This document shows, piece after piece, positions 9,827 through 19,896 of a stretch of 64,000 nucleotides of DNA (position 1 is its first letter; each line of letters starts with the position of its first letter). The stretch comes from Bacillus andreraoultii (GTDB lineage: Bacteria; Bacillota; Bacilli; Bacillales; Caldibacillaceae). A program made the position numbers and the translations under genes. The notes below the pieces were generated by a model that had not been told where the DNA came from, made no database searches, and was given only the letters and a program-made list of their open reading frames with translations. The DNA lies in the NCBI RefSeq assembly GCF_001244735.1, contig NZ_LN868937.1, positions 468,630 to 532,629 on the forward strand, written 5' to 3'.

Positions 9827-10903
9827 CTATACAACTTTTCTTTCATGATCTGCAACCGAAGCTACTGGTTTTCGGAACCATGAAATGATTAAAACAGCAA
9901 AGAGAACAAAACCAAGATAACCAATGACTGGATAGAAAAATGACACAAGGTCAGTAAAACCTAAGAAACTTAATGCTAACGCGACTATTCCAGAAATGAG
10001 AATCGTCCATTTAAATTTTGCCGTTCCAATTTGTGCAAAACGGGCCCCGAATGAGAAAAACATCCCAATTGCAGTGTTGAAAATCATCCCGAATAAAATA
10101 ACCGAGTAAATGACACCTAGGATGGGGGAAATTTCATCGGCAATTTTTAACAGAGGCATATCAACATGACCGACAACATCGACTTTAGAGAATATCGTTA
10201 AATAGCTCACAATAATTAAAATTCCAATACCTAATCCACCGACAAGACCGCCGTATATGGCTGTCTTTTCGTTTTTTTCATTCCCACCCATTACAATCGT
10301 CATAGAAGCTCCTAAGACAATATTCATCGAAACATAATTTAGCGTTGATACAAACCAGTTTGAAACAGCAGATTTTTGATTAACGGCCATTTCACTTAAT
10401 TCATTGAGCGGTAAATTTTTCGTTATAAAACTATATATACATAAGAAAATGACTGCGACAATAAGAAAAGGGGTGATACTACCAATAACCTTGATTACTC
10501 TGTCTACATTTCCTATGACGGAAAGTATAACAAGAATAAGCATGAACAAGCTGCCAACGATATGTGGTAAGCCGAACTGTTGTTGTAAGGAAGAACCACC
10601 TCCTGCAATCATCACTACACCAAAGCCAAACAATGCAATAATCAATATATAATCGATAATCTTGCCAAGAATCCGACCGCTAATGTGGTAAATGACATCA
10701 CTATGGGACGTTGCTTGGTAGTTACTACCGAGCTTCATTAATGTTACACCCATAAATGAAAAAAGAACGGCTGCGAGTAGTGCTGCAGCTAATCCAAAAT
10801 AACCAAAGCTAACGTAATATTGTAAAATTTCTTGTCCAGATGCAAACCCAGCACCGATAATGACACCAATAAATGCACTACCAATCTGGAAAATTTTCTT
10901 CAT
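9827..10903 (-). CDS. YkvI-family membrane transporter, substrate unknown
   Basis: Integral membrane protein of 358 residues with about ten hydrophobic helices. It begins MKKIFQIGSAFIGVIIGAGFASGQEILQYY, the signature start of the YkvI group in the amino acid/polyamine/cation superfamily; IGAGFASG is the unwound first-helix motif. The start at 10903 follows GGAGG by nine bases; upstream in-frame codons (to 10975) lack a ribosome site. It stands alone between murR and the NAD genes, with its own terminator. Substrate is not predictable from context. Confidence 0.75.
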   Translation of the reverse strand: MKKIFQIGSAFIGVIIGAGFASGQEILQYYVSFGYFGLAAALLAAVLFSFMGVTLMKLGSNYQATSHSDVIYHISGRILGKIIDYILIIALFGFGVVMIAGGGSSLQQQFGLPHIVGSLFMLILVILSVIGNVDRVIKVIGSITPFLIVAVIFLCIYSFITKNLPLNELSEMAVNQKSAVSNWFVSTLNYVSMNIVLGASMTIVMGGNEKNEKTAIYGGLVGGLGIGILIIVSYLTIFSKVDVVGHVDMPLLKIADEISPILGVIYSVILFGMIFNTAIGMFFSFGARFAQIGTAKFKWTILISGIVALALSFLGFTDLVSFFYPVIGYLGFVLFAVLIISWFRKPVASVADHERKVV

Positions 10904-11062
10904 GATTGATTGTCCTCCAAATCTATGTATCGACGATCGTATACTAATCAATCGATGTGTGTAAAAAATGTTCATAAAAATAATTATAGAACGAAATGAC
11001 CATCGATGCTAGAGGAAATTACTATTATTGACGGAAGTTATAGAAATAGGGCATGAAAAAAT

Positions 11063-11097
11063 AAGAGGATTGGACCAATCACTCTCTCAATCCTCTT
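11063..11097 (-). terminator. Terminator of nadS-niaR
   Basis: On the minus strand AAGAGGATTG (plus 11088-11097) and CAATCCTCTT (plus 11063-11072), then ATTTTTTC. The first arm overlaps the last codons of niaR. Confidence 0.75.
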
Positions 11098-11638
11098 TCA
11101 TATTTGAAACGATAAAACCGGCATTATCTAACTCATGACAAGCAGCGGTGATTTTTTCCATCGAATCGGCTTCTAATGTATGAAGATGGATGCCACCTGT
11201 TAATGTTAATAAATAGGCACTGTTCGTTTGACTAATTTTTTCGATAAAGTGGTCGACTTCTTTTCGATTGCTAACACGAATCGATGCTGTAAGGTCACCG
11301 TATACGGGATGTTCAACCGTTACATCTTTTACGGATACGCCATGATCTACAATAAGATAAAGTTCTTCCTTTGTTTCTTCCGGTGTATGTTTACACACAA
11401 TCGTTTTTTGTTTAAGTGAGCTTCCTTTTTCCTCATGAAGATAAAGATAACCTTGACTTGTAGCAATAATCGGTTCTTGTTTTGCTTTTAATATAGAAAT
11501 GTCTTGAACGATAACTTGGCGACTAACATTCGTTATTTTAGCAATTTCGCTACCAGTTATTGGTTTCTTCTGCTTTTTCAACAAGTCAAGAATAAAATGT
11601 TGCCTATCAACTGTTGACATCTTTTCTATCTTTTTCAT
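11087..11638 (-). CDS. niaR: NAD biosynthesis repressor NiaR (3H domain)
   Basis: Protein of 183 residues with a winged helix (ITGSEIAKITNVSRQVIVQDISILKAK, about 27-54) and a C-terminal 3H domain with conserved histidines in VDHGVSVKDVTVEHPVYG and GGIHLHTLEADS, which bind metal and nicotinic acid. In B. subtilis (YrxA) it represses NAD synthesis genes when niacin is available. The start codon overlaps the stop of nadS by four bases, so they are translated together, facing nadBCA across the shared control region. Confidence 0.93.
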   Translation of the reverse strand: MKKIEKMSTVDRQHFILDLLKKQKKPITGSEIAKITNVSRQVIVQDISILKAKQEPIIATSQGYLYLHEEKGSSLKQKTIVCKHTPEETKEELYLIVDHGVSVKDVTVEHPVYGDLTASIRVSNRKEVDHFIEKISQTNSAYLLTLTGGIHLHTLEADSMEKITAACHELDNAGFIVSNMKED

Positions 11639-12789
11639 CTATAAACGCTCCTACTGTGGAAAAATTTATCTACTATTTCTTGAAAAACTTCAGCTATTCT
11701 TATCATATCATCTTTTGTCGTCTGTTTTCCAAATGATAGACGAATAAATGAGTATGCCTCTTCATCAGTTCTACCAATGGCTTTCATCGTTCTAGATGGT
11801 TCTTGCATGCCAACCGCACAAGCACTACCTGTCGAAATAGCGAGTCCGTAGCGGTTACACTCAAGCAATGTGTATTGTCCTTCCATGCCAATAATACGCA
11901 ATCCTAATATATTTGGTAAGTAATTGGTGGGGCTACCTTCAACGATCATGCATCCAGAGAAATCGTTTGTTAACCGATCAATTAACTCTTCTCGTAATTT
12001 CGTTAATCTTTGTTTCTCACTCTCCATATGTTCAATGATTTCAACGGCGGCCGTGACAAAGGAGGCGATTCCAGGTACATTGACTGTTCCTGGTCGGAAT
12101 CCATGTTCATGTGTTGTCCCCGGTAGTTGTGGGGCCCATTTACATTTAGGATTCATATAGACTGCCCCAACTCCTTTAGGTCCATAAATTTTATGACTAG
12201 AAATAGATATGCTATCGATTTTCATTTTTTCTAGATTAATAGGTAACTTTCCGAAAGATTGGACAGCATCACAATGAAATAGGACACCCCGTTTGTGTAA
12301 AACTTCTCCAATTTCCTCAATCGGTTGTACAACGCCGATTTCTGAATTGACATGTTGAATGGCTGCTAAAATGGTATGTTCTTTTATTGCTTTATCTACC
12401 TGTTCTGCATGAACGAGACCATGATGGTCGACCGGTAAGTAGGTAACTTCAAATCCTTCTCTTTCTAGTTTTTGAAAAAGATGATACACCGATGCATGTT
12501 CACACTTTGTAGTAATGAGGTGGTTTCCTTTCTTTTTATAAGCATTAACAAGGGATGTAATGCTAAGAATGTTTGACTCGGAACCACCACTTGTAAAATA
12601 TATTCCATGTTTATTACAGTTTAATAAATTTGCTAATTGTTCGCGGCTAGCTTCCAGTAAGTTTTGAGCGTAGGAACCGATATCATGTAAACTTGCCGCA
12701 TTTCCAAAATAAGTTTTACTTGTCTGCATATACACGTCTAATGCTTTTTCCGAAATTGGTGTTGTTGCAGCATAATCTAGATAGATCAT
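11635..12789 (-). CDS. nadS: NifS-type cysteine desulfurase for NadA maturation
   Basis: PLP-dependent class V aminotransferase fold, 384 residues, beginning MIYLDYAATTPIS. The PLP lysine is in SISSHKIYGPKGVGAVY (about 204) and the sulfur-carrying cysteine in AISTGSACAVGMQEPS (about 327). In B. subtilis the gene next to nadB (nifS/nadS) helps assemble the 4Fe-4S cluster of quinolinate synthase. Divergent from nadBCA and coupled to niaR, which fixes this role better than general Fe-S or tRNA thiolation. Confidence 0.88.
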   Translation of the reverse strand: MIYLDYAATTPISEKALDVYMQTSKTYFGNAASLHDIGSYAQNLLEASREQLANLLNCNKHGIYFTSGGSESNILSITSLVNAYKKKGNHLITTKCEHASVYHLFQKLEREGFEVTYLPVDHHGLVHAEQVDKAIKEHTILAAIQHVNSEIGVVQPIEEIGEVLHKRGVLFHCDAVQSFGKLPINLEKMKIDSISISSHKIYGPKGVGAVYMNPKCKWAPQLPGTTHEHGFRPGTVNVPGIASFVTAAVEIIEHMESEKQRLTKLREELIDRLTNDFSGCMIVEGSPTNYLPNILGLRIIGMEGQYTLLECNRYGLAISTGSACAVGMQEPSRTMKAIGRTDEEAYSFIRLSFGKQTTKDDMIRIAEVFQEIVDKFFHSRSVYR

Positions 12790-12901
12790 ATGTTTCCTTC
12801 CTTTCCTTAATACAATAGTACGAACGAAATGAACTTAAAAAGGAACATCCGATTCTTCATTTTCTTTTGAAAAAATAGCTTGATAACATCTTAATTCTAT
12901 G

Positions 12902-12930
12902 TCATGATAGGTGTCAAGACAGGTGTAATA
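12902..12930. promoter_or_regulatory. Candidate NiaR operator
   Basis: TCATGATAGGTGTCAAGACAGGTGTAATA lies (with its core AGGTGT-CAAGAC-AGGTGT at 12909-12926) between the divergent nadS and nadB genes. AGGTGT repeats spaced by one helical turn and the CACCTGTCTTGACA element resemble YrxA/NiaR sites described for Bacillus nad genes. The rest of the 12790-13161 gap shows no other clear signal. Confidence 0.55.
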
Positions 12931-13161
12931 CTTTCTACACGTTCAATGATGATCATAGTTAGAATGAAGAAACACGTTTTTTGACAATGTGCGAATGCTG
13001 AATCGTATTAGAACGGGGAAAAAACAATTTATTTATGATTTTTACAACCATATAAATGTGTTGCAAATGAGTTTTTTACAAGAAATCAACGTTCCATGTT
13101 TTATAACAATTGAATTTTGCTAATGCCAATTAACATGTTTTACAGCAAGGAGAGAATAGTG

Positions 13162-14715
13162 ATGGAGCCATTTGATGTCATTATAATTGGAAGTGGAGTT
13201 GCGGCGTTAACAGCAGCATACCGATTATGTTCTGAAAAAAAGGTGTTGATTTTTACAAAATCAAGAGTGATGGAGAGTAATTCCTATTTGGCGCAGGGGG
13301 GAATAGCTGTTGCGATTAATGAAGGGGACGATTGGGTAGCACATGCTGACGATACGTTGGTTGCTGGATCTTTTTATAATCATATTGATAATGTGAATAA
13401 ATTAACAAGTGAAGGCAAGCGATATATAACTATGTTAATCGAAAATGGAATGAACTTTGACCGGAATGCAACTGGACAATTTGACTTAGGTCGAGAAGGT
13501 GGACATTTGAGGCGCAGAATTCTTCATGCAGGTGGTGACAAAACAGGAAAAGCTTTAACAACCTTTCTTTATCATCAGTTGAAAGATAAAGTAAACATTG
13601 TCGAACATGAAATGGTGATTGATCTTTTGATGCACGGTCATCAATGTGTTGGTGTGATAACGAAACGGAAAAATGGTGAAGTCACCTATCATTACTCAGC
13701 TGCTACTATCATCGCAACAGGTGGTTGTGGAGAACTATATACATATACGTCTAATGCACGGACAGTAACGGGAGACGGGATGGCAATGGCCTATCGGGCT
13801 GGTGCCATTTTAACAGATATGGAATTTATCCAATTCCATCCGACACTCTTATACAAGGATCAGAGTGTAATCGGACTTGTTTCGGAAGCGGTACGTGGGG
13901 AAGGTGCATTTTTACAAAATTCAAAAGGAGAACGGATAATGGAAGGTGTTCATCATCTTCAAGACCTAGCTCCCCGAGATATTGTTGCTCGTACGATTTT
14001 TACAGAACTTGAAAAGGGTGAAACCGTCTTTTTAAATATTGCGCATGTAAGAGACTTTCCTTCACGTTTCCCTACCATTTATCAAATGTGTGTGGAGAAT
14101 GGAATTGACCTCGCAAAAAATTTGCTACCGGTTGTTCCCGGCGCACACTTTATGATGGGAGGGATTCGCGCAGATGCTTACGGACGTACTTCAGTGAGTG
14201 GATTGTATGCTGTTGGGGAGGTCGCTTGTACAGGGGTTCATGGAGCCAATCGCATTGCTAGTAATTCGTTATTAGAAGGTATTGTTTTTGGTAATCAAAC
14301 GGCTGAAGGATTGCTTAATGAAAATTTAAGCATCCCATCAACGTGTTTTGAACCTAAGTTGCCTGTGGGTAAACGGACACCACCTAATCTACCAACAAAG
14401 GAAGAAATAAAAAGGCAGATGACTACATTTGCTGGAATTGTACGAAATGGTGATGGATTACATGCTCTTTTAACTTGGATCCAGCAATTTGACTTTTTGC
14501 ATACTGATTGGAGAAATTTAACTTTCAAGGAAATTGAAATTACGAATATGTTGACAGTATCTTGGTTAATTGCAAAGTCTTCTCTTGAACGGAAAGAGAG
14601 TATGGGTAGCCATTATCGGTCTGATTTTCCAGTTTCAGTTATGGCTAAGAAACGGGAAGAAGTCGTTCGTCAAATTTATCAAGATCAAAACGTTTTGGTG
14701 AGGGGAACCGTATGA
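13162..14715 (+). CDS. nadB: L-aspartate oxidase NadB
   Basis: FAD flavoprotein of 517 residues that oxidises L-aspartate to iminoaspartate, the first step of de novo NAD synthesis. FAD-binding VIIIGSGVAALTAAYRL is at the N-terminus; SYLAQGGIAVAI, GREGGHLRRRILHAGGDKTG and GANRIASNSLLEGIVFG are active-site segments of this family. The ATG at 13162 follows AAGGAGAG at the right distance; in-frame codons back to 13117 have no ribosome site. The stop overlaps the nadC start. Confidence 0.95.
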   Translation: MEPFDVIIIGSGVAALTAAYRLCSEKKVLIFTKSRVMESNSYLAQGGIAVAINEGDDWVAHADDTLVAGSFYNHIDNVNKLTSEGKRYITMLIENGMNFDRNATGQFDLGREGGHLRRRILHAGGDKTGKALTTFLYHQLKDKVNIVEHEMVIDLLMHGHQCVGVITKRKNGEVTYHYSAATIIATGGCGELYTYTSNARTVTGDGMAMAYRAGAILTDMEFIQFHPTLLYKDQSVIGLVSEAVRGEGAFLQNSKGERIMEGVHHLQDLAPRDIVARTIFTELEKGETVFLNIAHVRDFPSRFPTIYQMCVENGIDLAKNLLPVVPGAHFMMGGIRADAYGRTSVSGLYAVGEVACTGVHGANRIASNSLLEGIVFGNQTAEGLLNENLSIPSTCFEPKLPVGKRTPPNLPTKEEIKRQMTTFAGIVRNGDGLHALLTWIQQFDFLHTDWRNLTFKEIEITNMLTVSWLIAKSSLERKESMGSHYRSDFPVSVMAKKREEVVRQIYQDQNVLVRGTV

Positions 14716-15557
14716 ATAAAGTGAAGTTGCAAAGGATGTTAGAAACCTTTTTATTCGAGGATGTAGGAAATGGGGATGTAACGAGTGAGGCAATTTTTCC
14801 AATAGATATGTGCAGTCGGGGGATCTTTTTAGCAAAAGAAGCAGGTGTTATTTCTGGATTGGATGTCATTCAAATGACCTATCAGCTCTTGGATGACGCG
14901 ATGGAGGTTATTTGTCATGTAAACGATGGGGATACGGTCCAGTCTGGAGATATAATTGCGGAAGTGTACGGTCCAGTTCGCTACATTTTATCTGGTGAGA
15001 GACTAATATTAAATATATTGCAACGGATGAGTGGAATTGCAACGGTGACAAGAACATGTGTCAAGACGTTAAATGATCCGTCGATTCATATTTGCGATAC
15101 AAGAAAAACCGTCCCTGGCTTACGTATGCTTGATAAATACGCAGTTATCACAGGTGGTGGAAAAAACCATCGAATTGGGCTTTTTGATGGAGTAATGATT
15201 AAAGATAACCATATCGCTTACTGTGGTTCGATAACAAAGGCAGTACAGGCGGTTCGAGAAAAAGTAGGACATATGGTGAAAATTGAAGTCGAAACAGAAA
15301 CGCAGGAAGAAGTGTTAGAAGCCGTTGAGGTAGGTGCTGATATTATTATGTTTGATAACCGAAGCCCAGAAGAAGTGAAACAGTTTGTCACACTTGTTCC
15401 AGACCATATTACGACAGAAGCGTCTGGAAGTATCAATTTAGAAAACATAGCTTCTTATCGTGGTACCGGAGTCCAGTACATATCATTAGGTTTTTTAACA
15501 CATTCGGTGAAAGCACTAGATATTAGCTTACAAGTGAACGAGGGGGAGAAAAAGTGA
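14712..15557 (+). CDS. nadC: Nicotinate-nucleotide pyrophosphorylase NadC
   Basis: Quinolinate phosphoribosyltransferase of 281 residues that makes nicotinate mononucleotide from quinolinate and PRPP. Motifs: [12 protein letters not shown] near the N-terminus, [39 protein letters not shown] and EVETETQEE. It starts within the stop region of nadB (ATGA overlap) and itself overlaps the nadA start, so the three are translationally coupled. Confidence 0.96.
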   Translation: MNKVKLQRMLETFLFEDVGNGDVTSEAIFPIDMCSRGIFLAKEAGVISGLDVIQMTYQLLDDAMEVICHVNDGDTVQSGDIIAEVYGPVRYILSGERLILNILQRMSGIATVTRTCVKTLNDPSIHICDTRKTVPGLRMLDKYAVITGGGKNHRIGLFDGVMIKDNHIAYCGSITKAVQAVREKVGHMVKIEVETETQEEVLEAVEVGADIIMFDNRSPEEVKQFVTLVPDHITTEASGSINLENIASYRGTGVQYISLGFLTHSVKALDISLQVNEGEKK

Positions 15558-16663
15558 GTTTACTAGAGATGGTGCAGCAAAAAAATATGAATATGTTACC
15601 TGAACGTTATAAAACGATGACTGTGGATGAGATGGAAAGCCGCGTTTGGGAGGTAAAGAATAAGTTGGGAGATAAGTTATTTATCCCAGGGCATCATTAT
15701 CAAAAGGATGAAGTTATTCAATTTGCAGATGCAGTTGGTGATTCATTGCAACTAGCCCAAGTTTCTGCTAAAAATACAGCAGCGGAATATATCGTGTTTT
15801 GTGGTGTGCATTTTATGGCAGAGACAGCTGATATTTTAACGAGTGATAAACAAAAGGTGATTTTACCAGATATGCGAGCAGGCTGTTCGTTGGCAGATAT
15901 GGCGAATATTGAACAAACGGAACGTGGTTGGCAAGAGTTGCAGGAAACGTTTAGAGACACGATTATTCCGTTAACCTATGTCAATTCAACTGCAGCAATC
16001 AAAGCATTTGTCGGTCGTCATGGTGGGGCAACCGTAACTTCGTCCAACGCCCGTCCGATGTTGGAATGGGCATTTACACAAAAAGAGCGGGTATTATTTT
16101 TACCAGATCAACATTTAGGAAGAAATACTGCTTTTGATATGGGCATCCCATTAGATAAAATGGCTGTTTGGGACCCAGTATTGGAGAAGTTTGAATATAA
16201 TGGGGATTTGGATGAAGTGAAAATTATCTTATGGAAAGGGCATTGCTCGGTACATGCAATGTTTACTGTTGAAAATGTGAAGCAAGTACGTAAAAATCAT
16301 CCAGACGCAAAAATTATCGTTCATCCTGAATGTAGTCGTGAAGTGGTAGCACTTGCTGATGATGCGGGTTCAACAAAGTATATTATTGAAACGATAAAAG
16401 CATCTGCTCCAGGAACAAAATGGGCAGTAGGAACAGAAATGAATCTTGTTAATCGCTTAACGAAACAGTTTGCGGATAAAGAAGTTTTTTCTTTGAATCC
16501 ATATATGTGTGCTTGTCTCACGATGAACCGAATTGATTTACCACACTTATTATGGGCATTGGAGAATGTGGAGCGAGGAGAAGTCATGAATCAAATTATC
16601 GTTGAGGCGAATATTGCGAGTGAAGCACATCTTGCACTCGAACGAATGTTAGCAAGGGCTTAA
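15554..16663 (+). CDS. nadA: Quinolinate synthase NadA
   Basis: 4Fe-4S enzyme of 369 residues that condenses iminoaspartate with dihydroxyacetone phosphate to quinolinate. Candidate cluster and active-site cysteines are in [23 protein letters not shown] and [20 protein letters not shown] is also present. [14 protein letters not shown] is the usual substrate segment. The start is GTG, overlapping the nadC stop after GAGGGGGAGAAAAA. Last gene of nadBCA; the intergenic repeat array follows. Confidence 0.95.
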   Translation: MSLLEMVQQKNMNMLPERYKTMTVDEMESRVWEVKNKLGDKLFIPGHHYQKDEVIQFADAVGDSLQLAQVSAKNTAAEYIVFCGVHFMAETADILTSDKQKVILPDMRAGCSLADMANIEQTERGWQELQETFRDTIIPLTYVNSTAAIKAFVGRHGGATVTSSNARPMLEWAFTQKERVLFLPDQHLGRNTAFDMGIPLDKMAVWDPVLEKFEYNGDLDEVKIILWKGHCSVHAMFTVENVKQVRKNHPDAKIIVHPECSREVVALADDAGSTKYIIETIKASAPGTKWAVGTEMNLVNRLTKQFADKEVFSLNPYMCACLTMNRIDLPHLLWALENVERGEVMNQIIVEANIASEAHLALERMLARA

Positions 16664-16691
16664 AAGGAGTCGTGACTAGACGAAATGTAAT

Positions 16692-17160
16692 GGATTTTAG
16701 AAGGGAGCAATGAGCCAAGGGTCGAGAATGATTGGAGCTTATTGAAAACTGGCTTATAGTAGGACGATATGAGCATGAAATATGGTAGATTCACAGAAAA
16801 ATGGTTCATAGGGGAGTTCTACGAGCCGAAAATGATTGGGTTTCCGCGAAAATGGGTTCATAGAAGAGTGCTATGAGCCGAAAATAATGTGGATTCCGTG
16901 AAAAGTGGTTCATAGAAGGGTTCTATGAGCCGAAAATGATTGGGTTTCCGCGAAAATGGGTTCATAGAAGAGTGCTATGAGCCTAAAATGCTGTGGATTT
17001 CACGAAAAGTGGTTCATAGAGGAGTTCTATGAGCCGAAAATGATTGGGTTTCCGCAAAAATAGGTTCATAGAAGAGTTCAATGAGCCCAAAATGCTGAGG
17101 GTTTCGCGAAAATCAGTTTATAGAGGGAATCTAAGAACCAAAATGTTAGAAATTCAGCAA
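16692..17160. repeat. Tandem 52-bp repeat array with inverted-repeat units
   Basis: Units beginning GGTTCATAG start at 16803, 16855, 16907, 16959, 17011 and 17063, exactly 52 bases apart, with degenerate units at 16751 and 17115 in the same register and another at about 16692. Each unit holds a dyad GGTTCATAG...CTATGAGCC. The text between dyads alternates between type A (GATTGGGTTTCCGCGAAAAT) and type B (TGTGGATTCCGTGAAAAGT), giving a 104-bp higher-order period. It occupies the space after nadA and has no coding content. Confidence 0.9.
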
Positions 17161-17213
17161 GACCGAGCGTACAGAACGAGTAAAGGATTGTAAATAAACA
17201 GTTCAATAAAGAA

Positions 17214-17334
17214 GAGGTTTCCCTAAAAGTGGATATCCTAAAAAATGTGATAATCAAGAATATCGATATACCAAGGTTTTGAAACATGAAAATGGGCATC
17301 CGGAAATCAAAAATACGACTTTCTGGACACCTCC
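17214..17334. repeat. Dispersed palindromic repeat, copy 1
   Basis: About 121 bp sharing AATGTGATAATCAAGAATAT, GGTTTTGAAACATGAA, GGGCATCCGGAAATCAAAAA and TTTCTGGACA with copies at 32951-33069, 39529-39649 and 61710-61831. It lies between convergent nadA and mgl, next to the 52-bp array. Its outer ends are more diverged than in the other copies. Confidence 0.85.
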
Positions 17335-17465
17335 AACACCTTATCTAATTCATCAATTAGTTTTTTATGCGTTATACTCTCTATATAGTAAGCAAATAGT
17401 CTTTGTTAACCCACATGCCACATGCCTGACGCTGATTTCAGAAACGAACTGCAACGGTAATTTTA

Positions 17466-18647
17466 CTAATCTAATAATGCTTGGTCAATATCGTCTATTA
17501 AATCATCTACTGACTCAAGCCCAACAGATAAACGGAGCATATTTTCTGTAATCCCCATCGCATCTCTTGTCTTTGGGGGAACGACCGCATGAGTCATCGT
17601 CGCTGGATGCTGTATCAACGTTTCCGCATCACCAAGACTAACTGCAATTTTTATTAGCTTTAATCGATTCATAAAGGCCTGTGCTTCTTTTTTTCCACCT
17701 TTAACTAGGAAGGAAATCATTCCACCAGCTGTTCTCATTTGTTTTTTCATAATGGAATAATGGGGTGAATCAGGGTCTCCTGGATAAATAACATCCTCGA
17801 TAAGCGGGTGCCCTTTTAAATAGTTTGCTAGTTTTCTCGTATTTTCTACATGACGATCCATGCGAACGTGTAAAGTCTTTAAACCACGTAACAGGAGCCA
17901 TGCATCAAAAGGTGAGATGATGCCACCAATGTCTTTTTGTACAGTCATTCGCATTTTTTGTATTTCTTCCTTATTTTTCCCTACAACAATTCCTGCAATC
18001 ACATCCCCATGACCACTTATATATTTTGTAGCACTATGGATTACGTAGTCGGCACCAAGATCAAGTGGATTTTGTAAAAATGGGGAACAAAATGTATTAT
18101 CCACAACAACAGGAATTCCAACTTTCTTTGCTACACGAGAGACAAGTTCAATATCAATTAACTCCATCGTCGGGTTAATGGGGGTTTCAATATAAATGCA
18201 AGTAGTCATATCTGTAATTGCTGCTTCGATGTCATCAGCTGTTTGCATCGAACTAAATGTGTGTGTCACACTAAATTTGTCCTCCAGCATTTCAAGAAGT
18301 CCGAATGTGCAACCATATACACCGCGTGAACAAAGGATATGGCTTTCAGATTTTATCAAATGAAATAAGACCGCCGAAACTGCAGCCATTCCCGAGCCGA
18401 ATGCAAGAGCAGCTTCCCCCTTTTCTAAAACAGCCATACGTTCCTCAAGTATACGTACGGTTGGGTTTCCTAGTCGAGAATAAATAAAACCCTTTTCCTC
18501 ACCGCGAAATCGCATTTCACCTTGTTCAGCTGTATCGAACACGTATGTCGAGCTTTGAAAAATAGGAGGGGACAAGCTGTCGGAGAACTCTTTAGAAGAG
18601 TAACCCTCGTGAATTAACGTTGTCTCTATTCGATTTTCATTTGTCAT
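17466..18647 (-). CDS. Methionine gamma-lyase (trans-sulfuration PLP enzyme)
   Basis: Cys/Met-metabolism PLP enzyme of 393 residues. The PLP lysine is in DYVIHSATKYISGHGDVIAG (about 209). SRGVYGCTFGLLEML (about 112-126) carries the tyrosine and the cysteine typical of methionine gamma-lyases, which split methionine to methanethiol, 2-oxobutyrate and ammonia; cystathionine gamma-lyases usually lack this cysteine. A cystathionine-cleaving enzyme remains possible. It is a single gene with no S-box in front; the upstream 147 bases to the next gene show no riboswitch. Confidence 0.82.
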   Translation of the reverse strand: MTNENRIETTLIHEGYSSKEFSDSLSPPIFQSSTYVFDTAEQGEMRFRGEEKGFIYSRLGNPTVRILEERMAVLEKGEAALAFGSGMAAVSAVLFHLIKSESHILCSRGVYGCTFGLLEMLEDKFSVTHTFSSMQTADDIEAAITDMTTCIYIETPINPTMELIDIELVSRVAKKVGIPVVVDNTFCSPFLQNPLDLGADYVIHSATKYISGHGDVIAGIVVGKNKEEIQKMRMTVQKDIGGIISPFDAWLLLRGLKTLHVRMDRHVENTRKLANYLKGHPLIEDVIYPGDPDSPHYSIMKKQMRTAGGMISFLVKGGKKEAQAFMNRLKLIKIAVSLGDAETLIQHPATMTHAVVPPKTRDAMGITENMLRLSVGLESVDDLIDDIDQALLD

Positions 18648-18794
18648 AACGTCAACCCCTTTATTTTGTAACCGTTTACAATAATACTATACGTCAACTG
18701 GATTAGTTATGTGTAAAACCACAATACAACAAGTTATTGACTACTTGGTATTTAAATTTTATAATCTTTGGAAAATAAGAAGGGGATTACAATC

Positions 18795-19338
18795 ATGATA
18801 TTTCCAACATTAGAGACAGAAAGACTACAGTTAATCGAAATCACAGAAGTTCACGCAAAAAATATATATGAAGTCTTTTTCAAAGGAGGGGGTCATTCAA
18901 TACTATGGAATGGACCGGATGGAAGGGATAGAGGAGGGTAAAGAATTAATTGAATCTTTTTTGCAAGGGTACAAAAACAATCGGGCCATTCGATGGGGCA
19001 TCGTGTTAAAAGAGACAGGTGAACTAGTTGGAACATTAGGATTAAATAGTTTAAGTGTATGGAATAAGCGAGCGGAAATTGGTTGTGATTTACATCCACA
19101 CTATTGGAATAAAGGAATGACAACGGAAGCGGTAAAAGAAGTGTTACGCTATGCGTTCAATGAATTGAAACTAGACCGCATCGGTGCAATAACCTATCCA
19201 CAAAATGAAACATCCATCAAACTTCTTAAACGAATAGGATTTCAACGGGAAGGTGTTTTAAGAGGGTATCTTTACCAAAATCGTCAATCCCATGACGCAT
19301 TTGTTTTTTCATTGTTAAGGACAGAGTGGGTTGATTAG
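18795..19338 (+). pseudogene. Frameshifted GNAT acetyltransferase
   Basis: ATG at 18795 opens MIFPTLETERLQLIEITEVHAKNIYEVF, the usual start of RimJ-like N-acetyltransferases. The reading then shifts by one base within TTTTT at 18876-18880: removing one T restores FSKEGVIQYYGMDRMEGIEEG and the rest through to TEWVD at 19338. The downstream part holds the acetyl-CoA-binding region GCDLHPHYWNKGMTTEAVKEVLRYAF. Everything else looks intact at about 180 residues, so this is either a very recent mutation or a base-calling error. Substrate unknown. Confidence 0.8.
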
Positions 19339-19520
19339 TATGTAGGTATATTTCAAAGATAAAAATGAATCATGGTATCAAGGAAGGATGCTAACATAAA
19401 CCCCCCCATTGGAACGAAAAGGGGGGTGTTGAATAGCTGTCAGGAAAATGCTATCTAAAGTTTTCGGTGTAATGTAGAAAATCATGCTTTCCTAACAGAT
19501 AAGTTTTTTATTTAATTATC

Positions 19521-19706
19521 TCATTTCCTTATCAAGGCTAAAATGCCTTTGATAATGAGTACGAGTGAGAAGACAATGATTGCTAAAACACCAATTAAAG
19601 ATGTGAATGGGGTAAATGCTGCGAATACTGTTCCTGATAAAGGGACTTTAACTAAGGCAAAACCAGAAAGCACAGCAGCTAGAAACAAAAGAACGTGTCG
19701 ATCCAA
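19521..19706 (-). CDS. Small membrane protein of unknown function
   Basis: 61 residues with two hydrophobic segments (about 4-24 and 30-55) and a short basic tail (ALIRK). A TTG start at 19706 follows GAGGGGAGG by seven bases, a strong ribosome site that argues for a real gene. No family recognised. Confidence 0.55.
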   Translation of the reverse strand: MDRHVLLFLAAVLSGFALVKVPLSGTVFAAFTPFTSLIGVLAIIVFSLVLIIKGILALIRK

Positions 19707-19839
19707 TTTATTTCCTCCCCTCAAATGGCTTATTACAGTATATGTACAAGGTTCGGAATATGTGCTATTTGTTTCGAAGGTGAAGGAGTATGATATCGGC
19801 TAGTGGACATTTTTAGTAAATATAAAAATAGTGTGGTAA

Positions 19840-19896
19840 TTACAAAGTAAGCTTAATAAAAAATTCTCTAAACCTTAAATAGAATTCATCTATCAT
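19840..19896 (-). CDS. Possible 18-residue peptide
   Basis: MIDEFYLRFREFFIKLTL, preceded by AAAGGAG seven bases upstream of the ATG. It is amphipathic and aromatic-rich. It could be a leader peptide, a small secreted or membrane-active peptide, or chance. The remaining 19725-20318 sequence has no other supported gene. Confidence 0.2.
   Translation of the reverse strand: MIDEFYLRFREFFIKLTL

Noticed and set aside
16692..17160. CRISPR array
   Set aside because: The period is regular, but both the dyad and the linkers are repeated with drift; there are no unique spacers and no cas genes nearby.
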